DNA of 64,000 bases. Origin: Luidia sarsii (taxonomy: Eukaryota > Echinodermata > Asteroidea > Paxillosida > Luidiidae). The notes under the pieces are model-generated. The model was not told the DNA's origin, made no database searches, and saw only the letters and a list, made by a program, of their open reading frames with translations. A program made the translations under genes and the position numbers. Shown here piece after piece: positions 32,028 through 45,512 of the stretch (positions within the stretch are counted from its first letter, which is position 1; the number at the start of each line of letters is the position of its first letter). The stretch covers positions 16,718,394-16,782,393 of the forward strand of contig OX465110.1 in assembly GCA_949987565.1 (NCBI GenBank), in the 5' to 3' direction.

Positions 32028-34655
32028 TATAAGGGGGCTAAACTTTAGAGTTAGGTCACAAAATTGGGCTTAAAATGTGGCAGAGATGGTACTGATGCAA
32101 CATGTGAAAATAAAATTGAAAAAAAGTTTTGCGTTTGTCCGCAATGATTGAAAATGTGATGGGTGGGGGCCCATGCCTTTGTGCACAGTCTGACATGAGA
32201 AACCACTGCATAACAATGTGTACACTATAGGGACAAGTCATAAGTTTCATCCAAATTCCCCCTTAATTAGTTGTTCTTGTGTCATAATTTTGATGTTACA
32301 GTAACCGCGACATTACAAACTGTGTAATTAATCAACAGGAGGGGGCACAGAGTGTCAAAGAGGTGTCAAAGAGGTGTCAAAATACAGGGGGCGGAGAGGG
32401 GGGGGGGAGGTTTTACTTTCCTCACATTATTAATTACCACACATTAATATTGAGTCTTATTTTGCAATTGACTTGGGTAAGGGAAATGCATGGGTCATCT
32501 TCACAACACTTTCTGACTCAAACTGACCACCCTGCCCCTTAAAGTGGTAAAAGGGGGGTCGCGGGTGGGCGGAGCTTGTTGGCTGCCATCACTGTAAGTT
32601 GACTTCTGGTTGATGTGGCATGACCTCTGGGCTCTTTCAACAGGTGGATGGTATTGCTGAGTCCCCTTGGGTTGCTAGGGAGATGTTGGGGAGGGGGTTG
32701 ATGTTGGGTATTTTTGAAACTACATCCCACAGCCCTTAAAATACCTTCTAATTGCCCAAATTAGGGCAGGGATGCTTCCTGGCTGTGCGAGTGGGCCCGT
32801 TACTTGAAAACAAGCATTTCCAACTTGTTATTATTATAATTAAATTTGCACATAATGGCAAAAATACTACAAAAGGGGACAGTGTTCTTGCTACATGATC
32901 AGAATTACTTTATGAACCTGAATATACCACTCATTGCATCAATTGCCTAATTATGGACAGAGGTTGACGAGCATTTACAAGATGCGAAAGTCTTAGCTCA
33001 AAACGACACAACCATTTGGCACCTGATGAAGGAGGCACGCCCTGTTCAAATCAACACCGAGACATGCCAGCTAGGCTGATACACTGGCAATTACATCCAA
33101 TGAATCTTACAAATGAATTATGAGGGGAATTATGTTATGATGCAGTACAAACTGCATAGGAGGACTGCAGGAATGTGACGCTGCTTCGCTTCGCTCGAAA
33201 GATGAAGGGATGACTCTGGTTGACGAGATCCACCGTATGACTGTGAATTCTGTAGCCGAAACATCTGGACATGCAGACACAGCCAGTTAGTGGACCAGAT
33301 CAACACAGAGCAAGTTATTGACTTGTTGACACAGAGCTTAGTGGAACTGTGTTCTAAAAAGCTGCACTTGAACATCAGCAGACACACCCTCGACGTGGTG
33401 GCACACTCCGAGTCCAAGAACCGGCTGAGGAGTGTAGACTTGGCCGTCTCAGACACACTGTCGTGTGACGAGTACATTGTGAGAGCAAGATATGAGACTA
33501 ATTAGGCATATCAGTGATAACGCTGTTCACGATAAATGTCTGTGCAGGTTGGTCTTTAATTAAATGGTTTCTACCCACACCTTGTCAACAAATGGGGGCA
33601 ACAAATTTGCAGATATATCACCACGAGTAACACTTGCAAAGACATGGCAGAAAAAAAAGTAAGACAATCTAGTTTTAGGGATGGGTATATGATTTTAGGG
33701 GTTGGGTCTGGATTAGGGTTAGGATGAGGATTGGGGTAAGGGTTAGAGTCAGGGCAAGGGATAGGGCCAGTTAGGGTTAGGCCTAGGTTAGGGTCAGGGG
33801 TAGGGTTAGGGTTAGGGTTAGGCTTAGGGTTAGGGTTAGGGTTAGGGTTAGAGTTAGGGTTAGGGTTAGGGTTAGGGTTAGGGTTAGGGTTAGGGTTAGG
33901 GTAAGGGTTGGGGTTAGGGCTAGGATTAGGGTTTGCTTAAACTGCAGGTAGCAGGATTAAAAGCACTCTCACATACCACTGGATATAGCTCTGATATTCA
34001 CAATTCCCCTGACTGCATTTCTTCTTGGAAATGCTTGCAGTTTTGTGACACGAGAGAAATGGTCCATATTCACAGAAGTTGTGGCATAGGAGACTCACAA
34101 TATTCCAGGGTACGTAGTACTTCCTCTCCGTGTGATGTGAACCTTTTTATAAATACGCGGTGTTGGGCCGGTATTGCTGCTTCACGAGCAAACATTCGTC
34201 AGTCCGTATCCATCACCGTCGTACGTACACGTATCCATGCCAAACACTGGCAGGTTTTTAATTCTCGGTTTTGGTTTTTTTTCGGGGGGAGGGAGGGGCT
34301 GGCAGCTGCTCATTATGGGATCCACGCTGTCACTGCTCCTGACATAATCCTCGTTATGACATTAGTCTCCCCCAGCAACTTAAAAACACCCCTCAAAAAA
34401 CCCCAACCCCCCAAAACAACAAACATGTTTCGTTTTACTATATAGTTGTATTGTATTATGCACTGTTTACATTATAAATGCCAATATTTTCTTAAGAACG
34501 GTGTTTTAATTAATAAAAACTCACTTCACCTCATGTAAATGTCTGAAAACACTCCTCTAAGTGAGGCTCTGTCCTTACTTTGACTCCACGGATCGTTTGT
34601 AAACAATCCTGCCATTTTTAAATCACCCTCCAAAATGGCCGCCATCCTTACTATA

Positions 34656-35139
34656 GGGTGCAGAACACTAAATAGAGCTCCCATTGAACACTGTACAAAA
34701 ACACTCACTTTCAAAGTCAATTATCCTATGCCCAAAAGTCTCTCAGTTCTTGTAGCTATACTTAAAATTGTAGTTTGGATCTTCATCTCTCAGATTCTTT
34801 TCAATTTTAGTGCTCTTAGCCGATTAGATTTTTTGCTAATTACCCTCAGAAAAAAACACCCCCAAAATGTGTAGCCGTCCAAGCCGAATTTCTGCAAGGA
34901 TTTTGGGATGGACCCCTCCACCTCCACAGCCAAATAGGGCCACATTTAAAGCCAGATATGGTCCAAATTACATACCAAATTGAAGAGTGAACCCCCAGGT
35001 TGTCTTAAGCTTCACTTGTTCTACAATGTATCAGTTAATTAGCCTCCAAAGACCCCTTATTAAAAAAAAGTTGTGGGTACACACTTTATGATAATCAGCT
35101 CGGCGGAGCCATCTTGGATGGATTTTGTGTGCTGCACCC
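34656..35139 (+). mobile_element. 484-bp MITE, array copy 4
   Basis: Internal copy, TATA on both sides; period 3,112. Confidence 0.95.
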
Positions 35140-37767
35140 TATAAGGGGGCTAAACTTTAGAGTTAGGTCACAAAATTGGGCTTAAAATGTGGCAGAGATG
35201 GTACTGATGCAACATGTGAAAATAAAATTGAAAAAAAGTTTTGCGTTTGTCCGCAATGATTGAAAATGTGATGGGTGGGGGCCCATGCCTTTGTGCACAG
35301 TCTGACATGAGAAACCACTGCATAACAATGTGTACACTATAGGGACAAGTCATAAGTTTCATCCAAATTCCCCCTTAATTAGTTGTTCTTGTGTCATAAT
35401 TTTGATGTTACAGTAACCGCGACATTACAAACTGTGTAATTAATCAACAGGAGGGGGCACAGAGTGTCAAAGAGGTGTCAAAGAGGTGTCAAAATACAGG
35501 GGGCGGAGAGGGGGGGGGGAGGTTTTACTTTCCTCACATTATTAATTACCACACATTAATATTGAGTCTTATTTTGCAATTGACTTGGGTAAGGGAAATG
35601 CATGGGTCATCTTCACAACACTTTCTGACTCAAACTGACCACCCTGCCCCTTAAAGTGGTAAAAGGGGGGTCGCGGGTGGGCGGAGCTTGTTGGCTGCCA
35701 TCACTGTAAGTTGACTTCTGGTTGATGTGGCATGACCTCTGGGCTCTTTCAACAGGTGGATGGTATTGCTGAGTCCCCTTGGGTTGCTAGGGAGATGTTG
35801 GGGAGGGGGTTGATGTTGGGTATTTTTGAAACTACATCCCACAGCCCTTAAAATACCTTCTAATTGCCCAAATTAGGGCAGGGATGCTTCCTGGCTGTGC
35901 GAGTGGGCCCGTTACTTGAAAACAAGCATTTCCAACTTGTTATTATTATAATTAAATTTGCACATAATGGCAAAAATACTACAAAAGGGGACAGTGTTCT
36001 TGCTACATGATCAGAATTACTTTATGAACCTGAATATACCACTCATTGCATCAATTGCCTAATTATGGACAGAGGTTGACGAGCATTTACAAGATGCGAA
36101 AGTCTTAGCTCAAAACGACACAACCATTTGGCACCTGATGAAGGAGGCACGCCCTGTTCAAATCAACACCGAGACATGCCAGCTAGGCTGATACACTGGC
36201 AATTACATCCAATGAATCTTACAAATGAATTATGAGGGGAATTATGTTATGATGCAGTACAAACTGCATAGGAGGACTGCAGGAATGTGACGCTGCTTCG
36301 CTTCGCTCGAAAGATGAAGGGATGACTCTGGTTGACGAGATCCACCGTATGACTGTGAATTCTGTAGCCGAAACATCTGGACATGCAGACACAGCCAGTT
36401 AGTGGACCAGATCAACACAGAGCAAGTTATTGACTTGTTGACACAGAGCTTAGTGGAACTGTGTTCTAAAAAGCTGCACTTGAACATCAGCAGACACACC
36501 CTCGACGTGGTGGCACACTCCGAGTCCAAGAACCGGCTGAGGAGTGTAGACTTGGCCGTCTCAGACACACTGTCGTGTGACGAGTACATTGTGAGAGCAA
36601 GATATGAGACTAATTAGGCATATCAGTGATAACGCTGTTCACGATAAATGTCTGTGCAGGTTGGTCTTTAATTAAATGGTTTCTACCCACACCTTGTCAA
36701 CAAATGGGGGCAACAAATTTGCAGATATATCACCACGAGTAACACTTGCAAAGACATGGCAGAAAAAAAAGTAAGACAATCTAGTTTTAGGGATGGGTAT
36801 ATGATTTTAGGGGTTGGGTCTGGATTAGGGTTAGGATGAGGATTGGGGTAAGGGTTAGAGTCAGGGCAAGGGATAGGGCCAGTTAGGGTTAGGCCTAGGT
36901 TAGGGTCAGGGGTAGGGTTAGGGTTAGGGTTAGGCTTAGGGTTAGGGTTAGGGTTAGGGTTAGAGTTAGGGTTAGGGTTAGGGTTAGGGTTAGGGTTAGG
37001 GTTAGGGTTAGGGTAAGGGTTGGGGTTAGGGCTAGGATTAGGGTTTGCTTAAACTGCAGGTAGCAGGATTAAAAGCACTCTCACATACCACTGGATATAG
37101 CTCTGATATTCACAATTCCCCTGACTGCATTTCTTCTTGGAAATGCTTGCAGTTTTGTGACACGAGAGAAATGGTCCATATTCACAGAAGTTGTGGCATA
37201 GGAGACTCACAATATTCCAGGGTACGTAGTACTTCCTCTCCGTGTGATGTGAACCTTTTTATAAATACGCGGTGTTGGGCCGGTATTGCTGCTTCACGAG
37301 CAAACATTCGTCAGTCCGTATCCATCACCGTCGTACGTACACGTATCCATGCCAAACACTGGCAGGTTTTTAATTCTCGGTTTTGGTTTTTTTTCGGGGG
37401 GAGGGAGGGGCTGGCAGCTGCTCATTATGGGATCCACGCTGTCACTGCTCCTGACATAATCCTCGTTATGACATTAGTCTCCCCCAGCAACTTAAAAACA
37501 CCCCTCAAAAAACCCCAACCCCCCAAAACAACAAACATGTTTCGTTTTACTATATAGTTGTATTGTATTATGCACTGTTTACATTATAAATGCCAATATT
37601 TTCTTAAGAACGGTGTTTTAATTAATAAAAACTCACTTCACCTCATGTAAATGTCTGAAAACACTCCTCTAAGTGAGGCTCTGTCCTTACTTTGACTCCA
37701 CGGATCGTTTGTAAACAATCCTGCCATTTTTAAATCACCCTCCAAAATGGCCGCCATCCTTACTATA

Positions 37768-38251
37768 GGGTGCAGAACACTAAATAGAGCTCCCATTGAA
37801 CACTGTACAAAAACACTCACTTTCAAAGTCAATTATCCTATGCCCAAAAGTCTCTCAGTTCTTGTAGCTATACTTAAAATTGTAGTTTGGATCTTCATCT
37901 CTCAGATTCTTTTCAATTTTAGTGCTCTTAGCCGATTAGATTTTTTGCTAATTACCCTCAGAAAAAAACACCCCCAAAATGTGTAGCCGTCCAAGCCGAA
38001 TTTCTGCAAGGATTTTGGGATGGACCCCTCCACCTCCACAGCCAAATAGGGCCACATTTAAAGCCAGATATGGTCCAAATTACATACCAAATTGAAGAGT
38101 GAACCCCCAGGTTGTCTTAAGCTTCACTTGTTCTACAATGTATCAGTTAATTAGCCTCCAAAGACCCCTTATTAAAAAAAAGTTGTGGGTACACACTTTA
38201 TGATAATCAGCTCGGCGGAGCCATCTTGGATGGATTTTGTGTGCTGCACCC
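37768..38251 (+). mobile_element. 484-bp MITE, array copy 5
   Basis: Internal copy, TATA on both sides; period 3,112. Confidence 0.95.
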
Positions 38252-40879
38252 TATAAGGGGGCTAAACTTTAGAGTTAGGTCACAAAATTGGGCTTAAAAT
38301 GTGGCAGAGATGGTACTGATGCAACATGTGAAAATAAAATTGAAAAAAAGTTTTGCGTTTGTCCGCAATGATTGAAAATGTGATGGGTGGGGGCCCATGC
38401 CTTTGTGCACAGTCTGACATGAGAAACCACTGCATAACAATGTGTACACTATAGGGACAAGTCATAAGTTTCATCCAAATTCCCCCTTAATTAGTTGTTC
38501 TTGTGTCATAATTTTGATGTTACAGTAACCGCGACATTACAAACTGTGTAATTAATCAACAGGAGGGGGCACAGAGTGTCAAAGAGGTGTCAAAGAGGTG
38601 TCAAAATACAGGGGGCGGAGAGGGGGGGGGGAGGTTTTACTTTCCTCACATTATTAATTACCACACATTAATATTGAGTCTTATTTTGCAATTGACTTGG
38701 GTAAGGGAAATGCATGGGTCATCTTCACAACACTTTCTGACTCAAACTGACCACCCTGCCCCTTAAAGTGGTAAAAGGGGGGTCGCGGGTGGGCGGAGCT
38801 TGTTGGCTGCCATCACTGTAAGTTGACTTCTGGTTGATGTGGCATGACCTCTGGGCTCTTTCAACAGGTGGATGGTATTGCTGAGTCCCCTTGGGTTGCT
38901 AGGGAGATGTTGGGGAGGGGGTTGATGTTGGGTATTTTTGAAACTACATCCCACAGCCCTTAAAATACCTTCTAATTGCCCAAATTAGGGCAGGGATGCT
39001 TCCTGGCTGTGCGAGTGGGCCCGTTACTTGAAAACAAGCATTTCCAACTTGTTATTATTATAATTAAATTTGCACATAATGGCAAAAATACTACAAAAGG
39101 GGACAGTGTTCTTGCTACATGATCAGAATTACTTTATGAACCTGAATATACCACTCATTGCATCAATTGCCTAATTATGGACAGAGGTTGACGAGCATTT
39201 ACAAGATGCGAAAGTCTTAGCTCAAAACGACACAACCATTTGGCACCTGATGAAGGAGGCACGCCCTGTTCAAATCAACACCGAGACATGCCAGCTAGGC
39301 TGATACACTGGCAATTACATCCAATGAATCTTACAAATGAATTATGAGGGGAATTATGTTATGATGCAGTACAAACTGCATAGGAGGACTGCAGGAATGT
39401 GACGCTGCTTCGCTTCGCTCGAAAGATGAAGGGATGACTCTGGTTGACGAGATCCACCGTATGACTGTGAATTCTGTAGCCGAAACATCTGGACATGCAG
39501 ACACAGCCAGTTAGTGGACCAGATCAACACAGAGCAAGTTATTGACTTGTTGACACAGAGCTTAGTGGAACTGTGTTCTAAAAAGCTGCACTTGAACATC
39601 AGCAGACACACCCTCGACGTGGTGGCACACTCCGAGTCCAAGAACCGGCTGAGGAGTGTAGACTTGGCCGTCTCAGACACACTGTCGTGTGACGAGTACA
39701 TTGTGAGAGCAAGATATGAGACTAATTAGGCATATCAGTGATAACGCTGTTCACGATAAATGTCTGTGCAGGTTGGTCTTTAATTAAATGGTTTCTACCC
39801 ACACCTTGTCAACAAATGGGGGCAACAAATTTGCAGATATATCACCACGAGTAACACTTGCAAAGACATGGCAGAAAAAAAAGTAAGACAATCTAGTTTT
39901 AGGGATGGGTATATGATTTTAGGGGTTGGGTCTGGATTAGGGTTAGGATGAGGATTGGGGTAAGGGTTAGAGTCAGGGCAAGGGATAGGGCCAGTTAGGG
40001 TTAGGCCTAGGTTAGGGTCAGGGGTAGGGTTAGGGTTAGGGTTAGGCTTAGGGTTAGGGTTAGGGTTAGGGTTAGAGTTAGGGTTAGGGTTAGGGTTAGG
40101 GTTAGGGTTAGGGTTAGGGTTAGGGTAAGGGTTGGGGTTAGGGCTAGGATTAGGGTTTGCTTAAACTGCAGGTAGCAGGATTAAAAGCACTCTCACATAC
40201 CACTGGATATAGCTCTGATATTCACAATTCCCCTGACTGCATTTCTTCTTGGAAATGCTTGCAGTTTTGTGACACGAGAGAAATGGTCCATATTCACAGA
40301 AGTTGTGGCATAGGAGACTCACAATATTCCAGGGTACGTAGTACTTCCTCTCCGTGTGATGTGAACCTTTTTATAAATACGCGGTGTTGGGCCGGTATTG
40401 CTGCTTCACGAGCAAACATTCGTCAGTCCGTATCCATCACCGTCGTACGTACACGTATCCATGCCAAACACTGGCAGGTTTTTAATTCTCGGTTTTGGTT
40501 TTTTTTCGGGGGGAGGGAGGGGCTGGCAGCTGCTCATTATGGGATCCACGCTGTCACTGCTCCTGACATAATCCTCGTTATGACATTAGTCTCCCCCAGC
40601 AACTTAAAAACACCCCTCAAAAAACCCCAACCCCCCAAAACAACAAACATGTTTCGTTTTACTATATAGTTGTATTGTATTATGCACTGTTTACATTATA
40701 AATGCCAATATTTTCTTAAGAACGGTGTTTTAATTAATAAAAACTCACTTCACCTCATGTAAATGTCTGAAAACACTCCTCTAAGTGAGGCTCTGTCCTT
40801 ACTTTGACTCCACGGATCGTTTGTAAACAATCCTGCCATTTTTAAATCACCCTCCAAAATGGCCGCCATCCTTACTATA

Positions 40880-41363
40880 GGGTGCAGAACACTAAATAGA
40901 GCTCCCATTGAACACTGTACAAAAACACTCACTTTCAAAGTCAATTATCCTATGCCCAAAAGTCTCTCAGTTCTTGTAGCTATACTTAAAATTGTAGTTT
41001 GGATCTTCATCTCTCAGATTCTTTTCAATTTTAGTGCTCTTAGCCGATTAGATTTTTTGCTAATTACCCTCAGAAAAAAACACCCCCAAAATGTGTAGCC
41101 GTCCAAGCCGAATTTCTGCAAGGATTTTGGGATGGACCCCTCCACCTCCACAGCCAAATAGGGCCACATTTAAAGCCAGATATGGTCCAAATTACATACC
41201 AAATTGAAGAGTGAACCCCCAGGTTGTCTTAAGCTTCACTTGTTCTACAATGTATCAGTTAATTAGCCTCCAAAGACCCCTTATTAAAAAAAAGTTGTGG
41301 GTACACACTTTATGATAATCAGCTCGGCGGAGCCATCTTGGATGGATTTTGTGTGCTGCACCC
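40880..41363 (+). mobile_element. 484-bp MITE, array copy 6 (right end)
   Basis: Preceded by TATA of the last cargo and followed directly by AGGT of the host flank. Confidence 0.95.
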
Positions 41364-41367
41364 AGGT

Positions 41368-42185
41368 ACTCTAGTTTGAGGGCGAGTGGGGCGCCACCGC
41401 GCGGCGGTGGTTGTGCCTAAAATTTCTGTCGCCATGTGGTGCGCTCTTCAAACCGCATCAGCAGTCGTACCAAACTGGGTCCATGAACATTTTTCAAAAA
41501 ATGTTTTTATAAAAATTAGGTGGATAAAAACGGGAGCCATTAAGTGGTCTCTCTGTAACATTGGTATAAACTGTAGCTTTCTTGCTTGGTATTTGATGAA
41601 ATGGAGGCAATGAATTTGTAATACACAGTTCTTGTCATGTTTCTTGTCTTCATGGTCATGGTCAAATTACGGTACCAAAACGGGTCTATGAGAAATGTTA
41701 TATGAAAAAGTATACCTAAAAACAGGAGGCATCGGTCTCTCTATAAAAATTGATAGAAAGCTTACGTAGCTAGCTTTCTTGCTTGTTGTTTTGCTGTGTG
41801 TGTTAGTCTTCCCTCTTGTATGAAAAGGTGTGTATGGGTGCCCCTAAATTCCAGCAACCACGGTACCACAATGGAGAGATGAAATCTGCCAGTTCTTGGT
41901 CACAGCCAGGATGAGAGATCAATATCACCCTGCCTTCTTCTGCTTCTGGTGGTCCATGGAGGAGGAAGGTCGAAGGTCAAAGCAGACAACAAGATATCCA
42001 TCCAGGTGGTTTTGCTTTTCTTGTAACAAATCATGACCCACCTTGTATTGGATTAACTTGACATTGCATCACACCCTGATCAATTACAGCTCTGATTTCC
42101 TCCAAACTTGCTTACTTATTTTATTCTTTGTTGCTGAAATGTTAAACAAATTATTGTACTAAATGAAAATTGCAATGTGATCTGT
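41368..42185. other. Right flank of the array; no gene recognised
   Basis: Begins with GGGCGAGTGGGGCGCCACCG, a short motif also present near 50107. It includes a DR1-like AGGTCGAAGGTCA at 41975. A 75-codon frame at 41386 is not supported. Confidence 0.4.
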
Positions 42186-42211
42186 TTCTCACTGCAGCAA
42201 AATGGTTTGTT

Positions 42212-42555
42212 GCCCTTGGAGGAATGGACAGACACTTGGAGGAATGGACCGACCCACTTGGAGGAACGGACTGACTGACCCACTTGGCATAATTATTGGA
42301 GGAACGGACCGACCCACTTGGAGGAACGGACCGACCCACTTAATTGGAGGAACCGACCCACTTGGAGGAATGGAGCGACCCACTTGAGGAATGGAGCGAC
42401 CAACTTGGAGGAATGGAGCGTCACTTGGAGGAATTACGATCCACTTGGAGGAATGGACTGATCCATGCATTTGGAGCAATGTACAGACACACTTTGAGCA
42501 ATGGACCACTACACTTGCCAGCATGGAATCACCCATCCATTTGGGGCAACGGACC
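42212..42555. repeat. Degenerate CACTTGGAGGAATGGA minisatellite
   Basis: About 15 degenerate copies of 20-24 bp around ACTTGGAGGAA(T/C)GGA(C/G)CGACC, more diverged towards the right. Confidence 0.85.
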
Positions 42556-43049
42556 AACAATGATATTAAAATAAAAATGTATAATGATATTTCATGGCCT
42601 TACCTTAACCAAAATGTTATGGTTTAAAGGTCGGATTTTTTTTGTCAAATCATCAATGATATTATTACAATATTATTTAGCTAGACAGAAAGGATTGGAA
42701 ATTGATAAATCAGACAGAATTTAATAGACGTCGCAATTTAACCAAATGACCACTAGTCTTGACAGCTGTCTGTTGTGAATTTTGGTAATGCGCTTGGACT
42801 CTGAACTGCTTTCAGTTCGGGAATGAAATAATAAATATTATGTTTCCCTTGTACTGTATCTTTAGATAAATGTGGATTCTTAACAGATTATTATTCGTAG
42901 AATGAATCCCTTATGCTAAATTTAGAAATAAAACAACTGATTATGATAACATGAGCAGGAAAAATATGAAATTGCCCCAACTCATAATTTTCTCGTATCA
43001 TGTTTCTACACAAAAGCTTGTTGAACAAAAACCTTAGTTGGTCTGTCGA

Positions 43050-43460
43050 CACAGGATGGTCCTAAGGAAAGTTTGGTGTCCTGCGTCTGTGGTGTGTTCG
43101 GAATTTGCTCAGAGAACGAAAGTGAATCTTGGCAGGCGCGGTTTTCCAGTTGATCTAGCACCTTCCTCAATTGCTATTACTGAATCGAATTTACACACCG
43201 GGTTCACATACAATAATTCACAAAAAAGGGACTATTTGAAAACTACGGTGGTTCTCATCCCGAAAGTTACTAATATCGCAACGACCCAACACAAGTCAAG
43301 GGAAATACCAGAAAAATCAGGCAAACGGAAATTCACCACCACCGGAGAATCCAAAAAGTACATAAGAAATACAAAACGCAATCAACAAGCTTTGAGTAAA
43401 TTAAATGAAGGGGGGCTTTTAGCTGAGTTGCAGCTCCTTAGAAGAACTAGCCGTCAGTGA
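43050..43460 (+). CDS. Unrecognised single-exon ORF, about 136 codons
   Basis: The frame opens at an ATG (43050-43055 region, after a GACACAG acceptor-like sequence) and ends TGA at 43458-43460. It encodes a basic protein with VVLIPKVTNIATTQ, KSGKRKFTTTGESKKYIRNT and a C-terminal LLAELQLLRRTSRQ. Composition looks protein-like, not repeat-derived. I recognise no domain and found no partner exons. It may be the last exon of a gene, a retrocopy or chance. Confidence 0.25.
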   Translation, partial: HRMVLRKVWCPASVVCSEFAQRTKVNLGRRGFPVDLAPSSIAITESNLHTGFTYNNSQKRDYLKTTVVLIPKVTNIATTQHKSREIPEKSGKRKFTTTGESKKYIRNTKRNQQALSKLNEGGLLAELQLLRRTSRQ

Positions 43461-43514
43461 TGGGACTTGGGTGACGCAGATGGGCTCTGGGTCCGTCCGC
43501 AACTTCAACGTGGG

Positions 43515-43742
43515 AAGCACTCTCTGGGCTCAAGCCGGATCTATCTATCTATTTCCATCAGGTCGGTTTCGGCCCCTGGTGACCATGTTGACAAGTAGCC
43601 TCAAGCCGGATAGGTCATGAATAATTCAACATTTTTCTTCACGCGTACGTCATTTTGTTGAATTATTCATAAGATGTTCATTACGTCATACGTTGAATTA
43701 TTCATGACCTACCCCCGGCTGGAGCCCAGATAGTGCTTCCCT
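43515..43742. mobile_element. Fold-back MITE, about 225 bp
   Basis: Ends AAGCACTCTCTGGGCTCAAG and TGGAGCCCAGATAGTGCTT are inverted. Inner arms CATGAATAATTCAAC / GTTGAATTATTCATG are also inverted and present three times. Confidence 0.7.
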
Positions 43743-44261
43743 CTAGTTTGTACGCCCATTCCCATACATCGTGACACGCAATGCCTCCATTCCCATAAAT
43801 ACATATTATTATCCACATTCCCGCGATGCATATGCATGTATTGTACGGGAAACCCCAAACGGGAAACTCCGCGGCCAGTGGATCATGGACTGAACTTGGT
43901 GAAATAGTGGACGCTCTCATTGCTCCATGATTGGACCGTGTCCTCTAAATTACGGCCAAGACCACACGCTTAGTCGACGGAGAATTTAGGTGGGCAGAAT
44001 TATTGCAGTATTGGCTCGTCTCGTCGGTTTGTGGACTAGCTCGGCACGGAAGTGCGTGTACGTTGTACGTGCTCCATTGGTTTCGTGGTTTTGACATACA
44101 GGTAACTCAATACAACTACAACTTGCAAGGTAAAGGCTAGGTCACGGCGCATGCATGGTGGTATGGAGGAAGTAAAGTAGAACCTAGAGCGCTAGAGCCT
44201 GGGGACCATCCTTGACACAAGTAACATTTTTGTAGAAACGGACTTGCTAACTCAGTAGGGA

Positions 44262-44452
44262 TAGTATACTAATACTAGTAATACTATTAGTATTACTACT
44301 AGTACTAGTAGTAGTACTACTAGTTGCGGTAACCGTAACACTCATCCTCCCGAAGGTCGGAGACCTGAGGGAGGATGAGGGTTACGGTTACCGCAACTAT
44401 ACTACTACTTACTAGTACTAGTAGTAGTAGTACTACTACTAGTCCTTAGTAG
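44262..44452. repeat. Palindromic ACTAGTAC tract around a GTTGCGGTAACCGTAAC inverted repeat
   Basis: TACTAGT-type simple sequence encloses a hairpin whose arms run GTTGCGGTAACCGTAAC and CTCATCCTCCC. It directly borders the ~1.06-kb element on its right. Confidence 0.8.
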
Positions 44453-45512
44453 TACGTGGGAACCCCCGTTTTCGACGGTACACGTTTTCGGCGCTTAGCC
44501 TTCTAACTCACATCGCACGATGAAAACAACTCCGTATAACGATCTCAGACTTCGTATCTTACAGTTGGTTTCCTGCTCTTGTCCGTCACCGAAAATGTGG
44601 AAAGTTAAGGTTTTTCCAGTACGGCAAACTCGTGTGATTCAAAAAGTTGCTCTTTTGGGGTCTATTTTCCTAGGTACAAAATTGGCAGTTGCTTCGAAGC
44701 TCCAGTTTTCTTTATTGTTGGTCCTAAAAAAAAAATCTGAGTGTACCGTAACAAACCCCAACATCCGTAGAAAAAAAATATATCACGCAACTTGAGGCAG
44801 TCCGTTCTGGGGAAAAACTATGGAGGCTCCTAAAGGGCGTCTCGCTTATATATATTTTTTTAAATATATTTTTTATTATTATTTAAAGACAGAAAGTAAC
44901 ATGGCCCAATAGGTTTTTAAACAAATGAAAAAAAATAAAAGGGCAGCTAGAAAAAGTACCAAGAAGGAGGAAATGTGTCTCTGGAGTGACATTGGGAAAG
45001 GTCATAACTGAAGAAGCAGTGAGAAAGAGGATTGTGGATTTTTTTTAAACGTCACAAAAGAAAACATCAACCAGATCAATACTTTTTAAGCATAAATTAT
45101 GAATGATTTGAGGAAAGTGTTAGAAGAAGTGTCGAAAAAACAAAACAAAGATGAACACAAAAAAACATACAGGGAAGAATTGTACACAAATGTACAGTGC
45201 CACACAGCATTTTGATTTATTTCAAGATTGTTTTTTGCGTTTGGCTGCACTGGGACACCTTACTAAACACCACCGACGAAAATAGCTCACGGTGCTTACT
45301 TCCCGGTGCACCGCGGACGTCAACAAAACCGGGTAATCTTACGGAAGTGACAGGCTTGATCAACCTTCTATATGATTATTCTAATCTGTATCTTCTAAGT
45401 CTGTGGTGTGGAGAAAGGGACTGAGACCTCTTTTAGTGTGATACTTTCGTCCACATTGTTCAGTTTGAAGAAAAGTCCTTATATCGTCAAAAACCGGTTA
45501 CTGGAGGATACT
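44453..45512 (+). mobile_element. ~1.06-kb dispersed element, copy 1
   Basis: Aligns by eye end to end with 61747-62776: CGTGGGAACCCCCGTTTTCG at the left and AAAACCGGTT(A)CTGGAGGATA at the right. Ends contain loosely inverted CCGTTTTCGACG / CGTCAAAAACCGG. Coding remains such as RRRKCVSGVTLGKVITEEAV are interrupted by frameshifts. I cannot assign a superfamily. ACTAGT repeat lies on both sides. Confidence 0.75.

Larger units (their letters stand above)
25320..41363 (+). mobile_element. 16-kb MITE-bounded tandem array, 5 x 3,112 bp + 484 bp
   Basis: The structure is (MITE 484 bp + cargo 2,628 bp) five times, then a sixth MITE: 5 x 3112 + 484 = 16044. The first base is the first base of a MITE and the last base is the last of a MITE. 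The flanks are AGGT on both sides (25316-25319, 41364-41367). Copies 2-5 look identical; copy 1 differs by two compensating single-base indels. The array lies between DRC4 and the RIPK1-like gene. It may be a transposed composite, or a multimeric circle recombined into a resident MITE. Confidence 0.93.

Noticed and set aside
25832..41098. Sets of five identical ORFs (64, 63, 115, 71, 170 and 79 codons) in the array
   Set aside because: They repeat because the DNA repeats every 3,112 bp. None shows a recognisable domain, and several lie in MITE or TTAGGG sequence.
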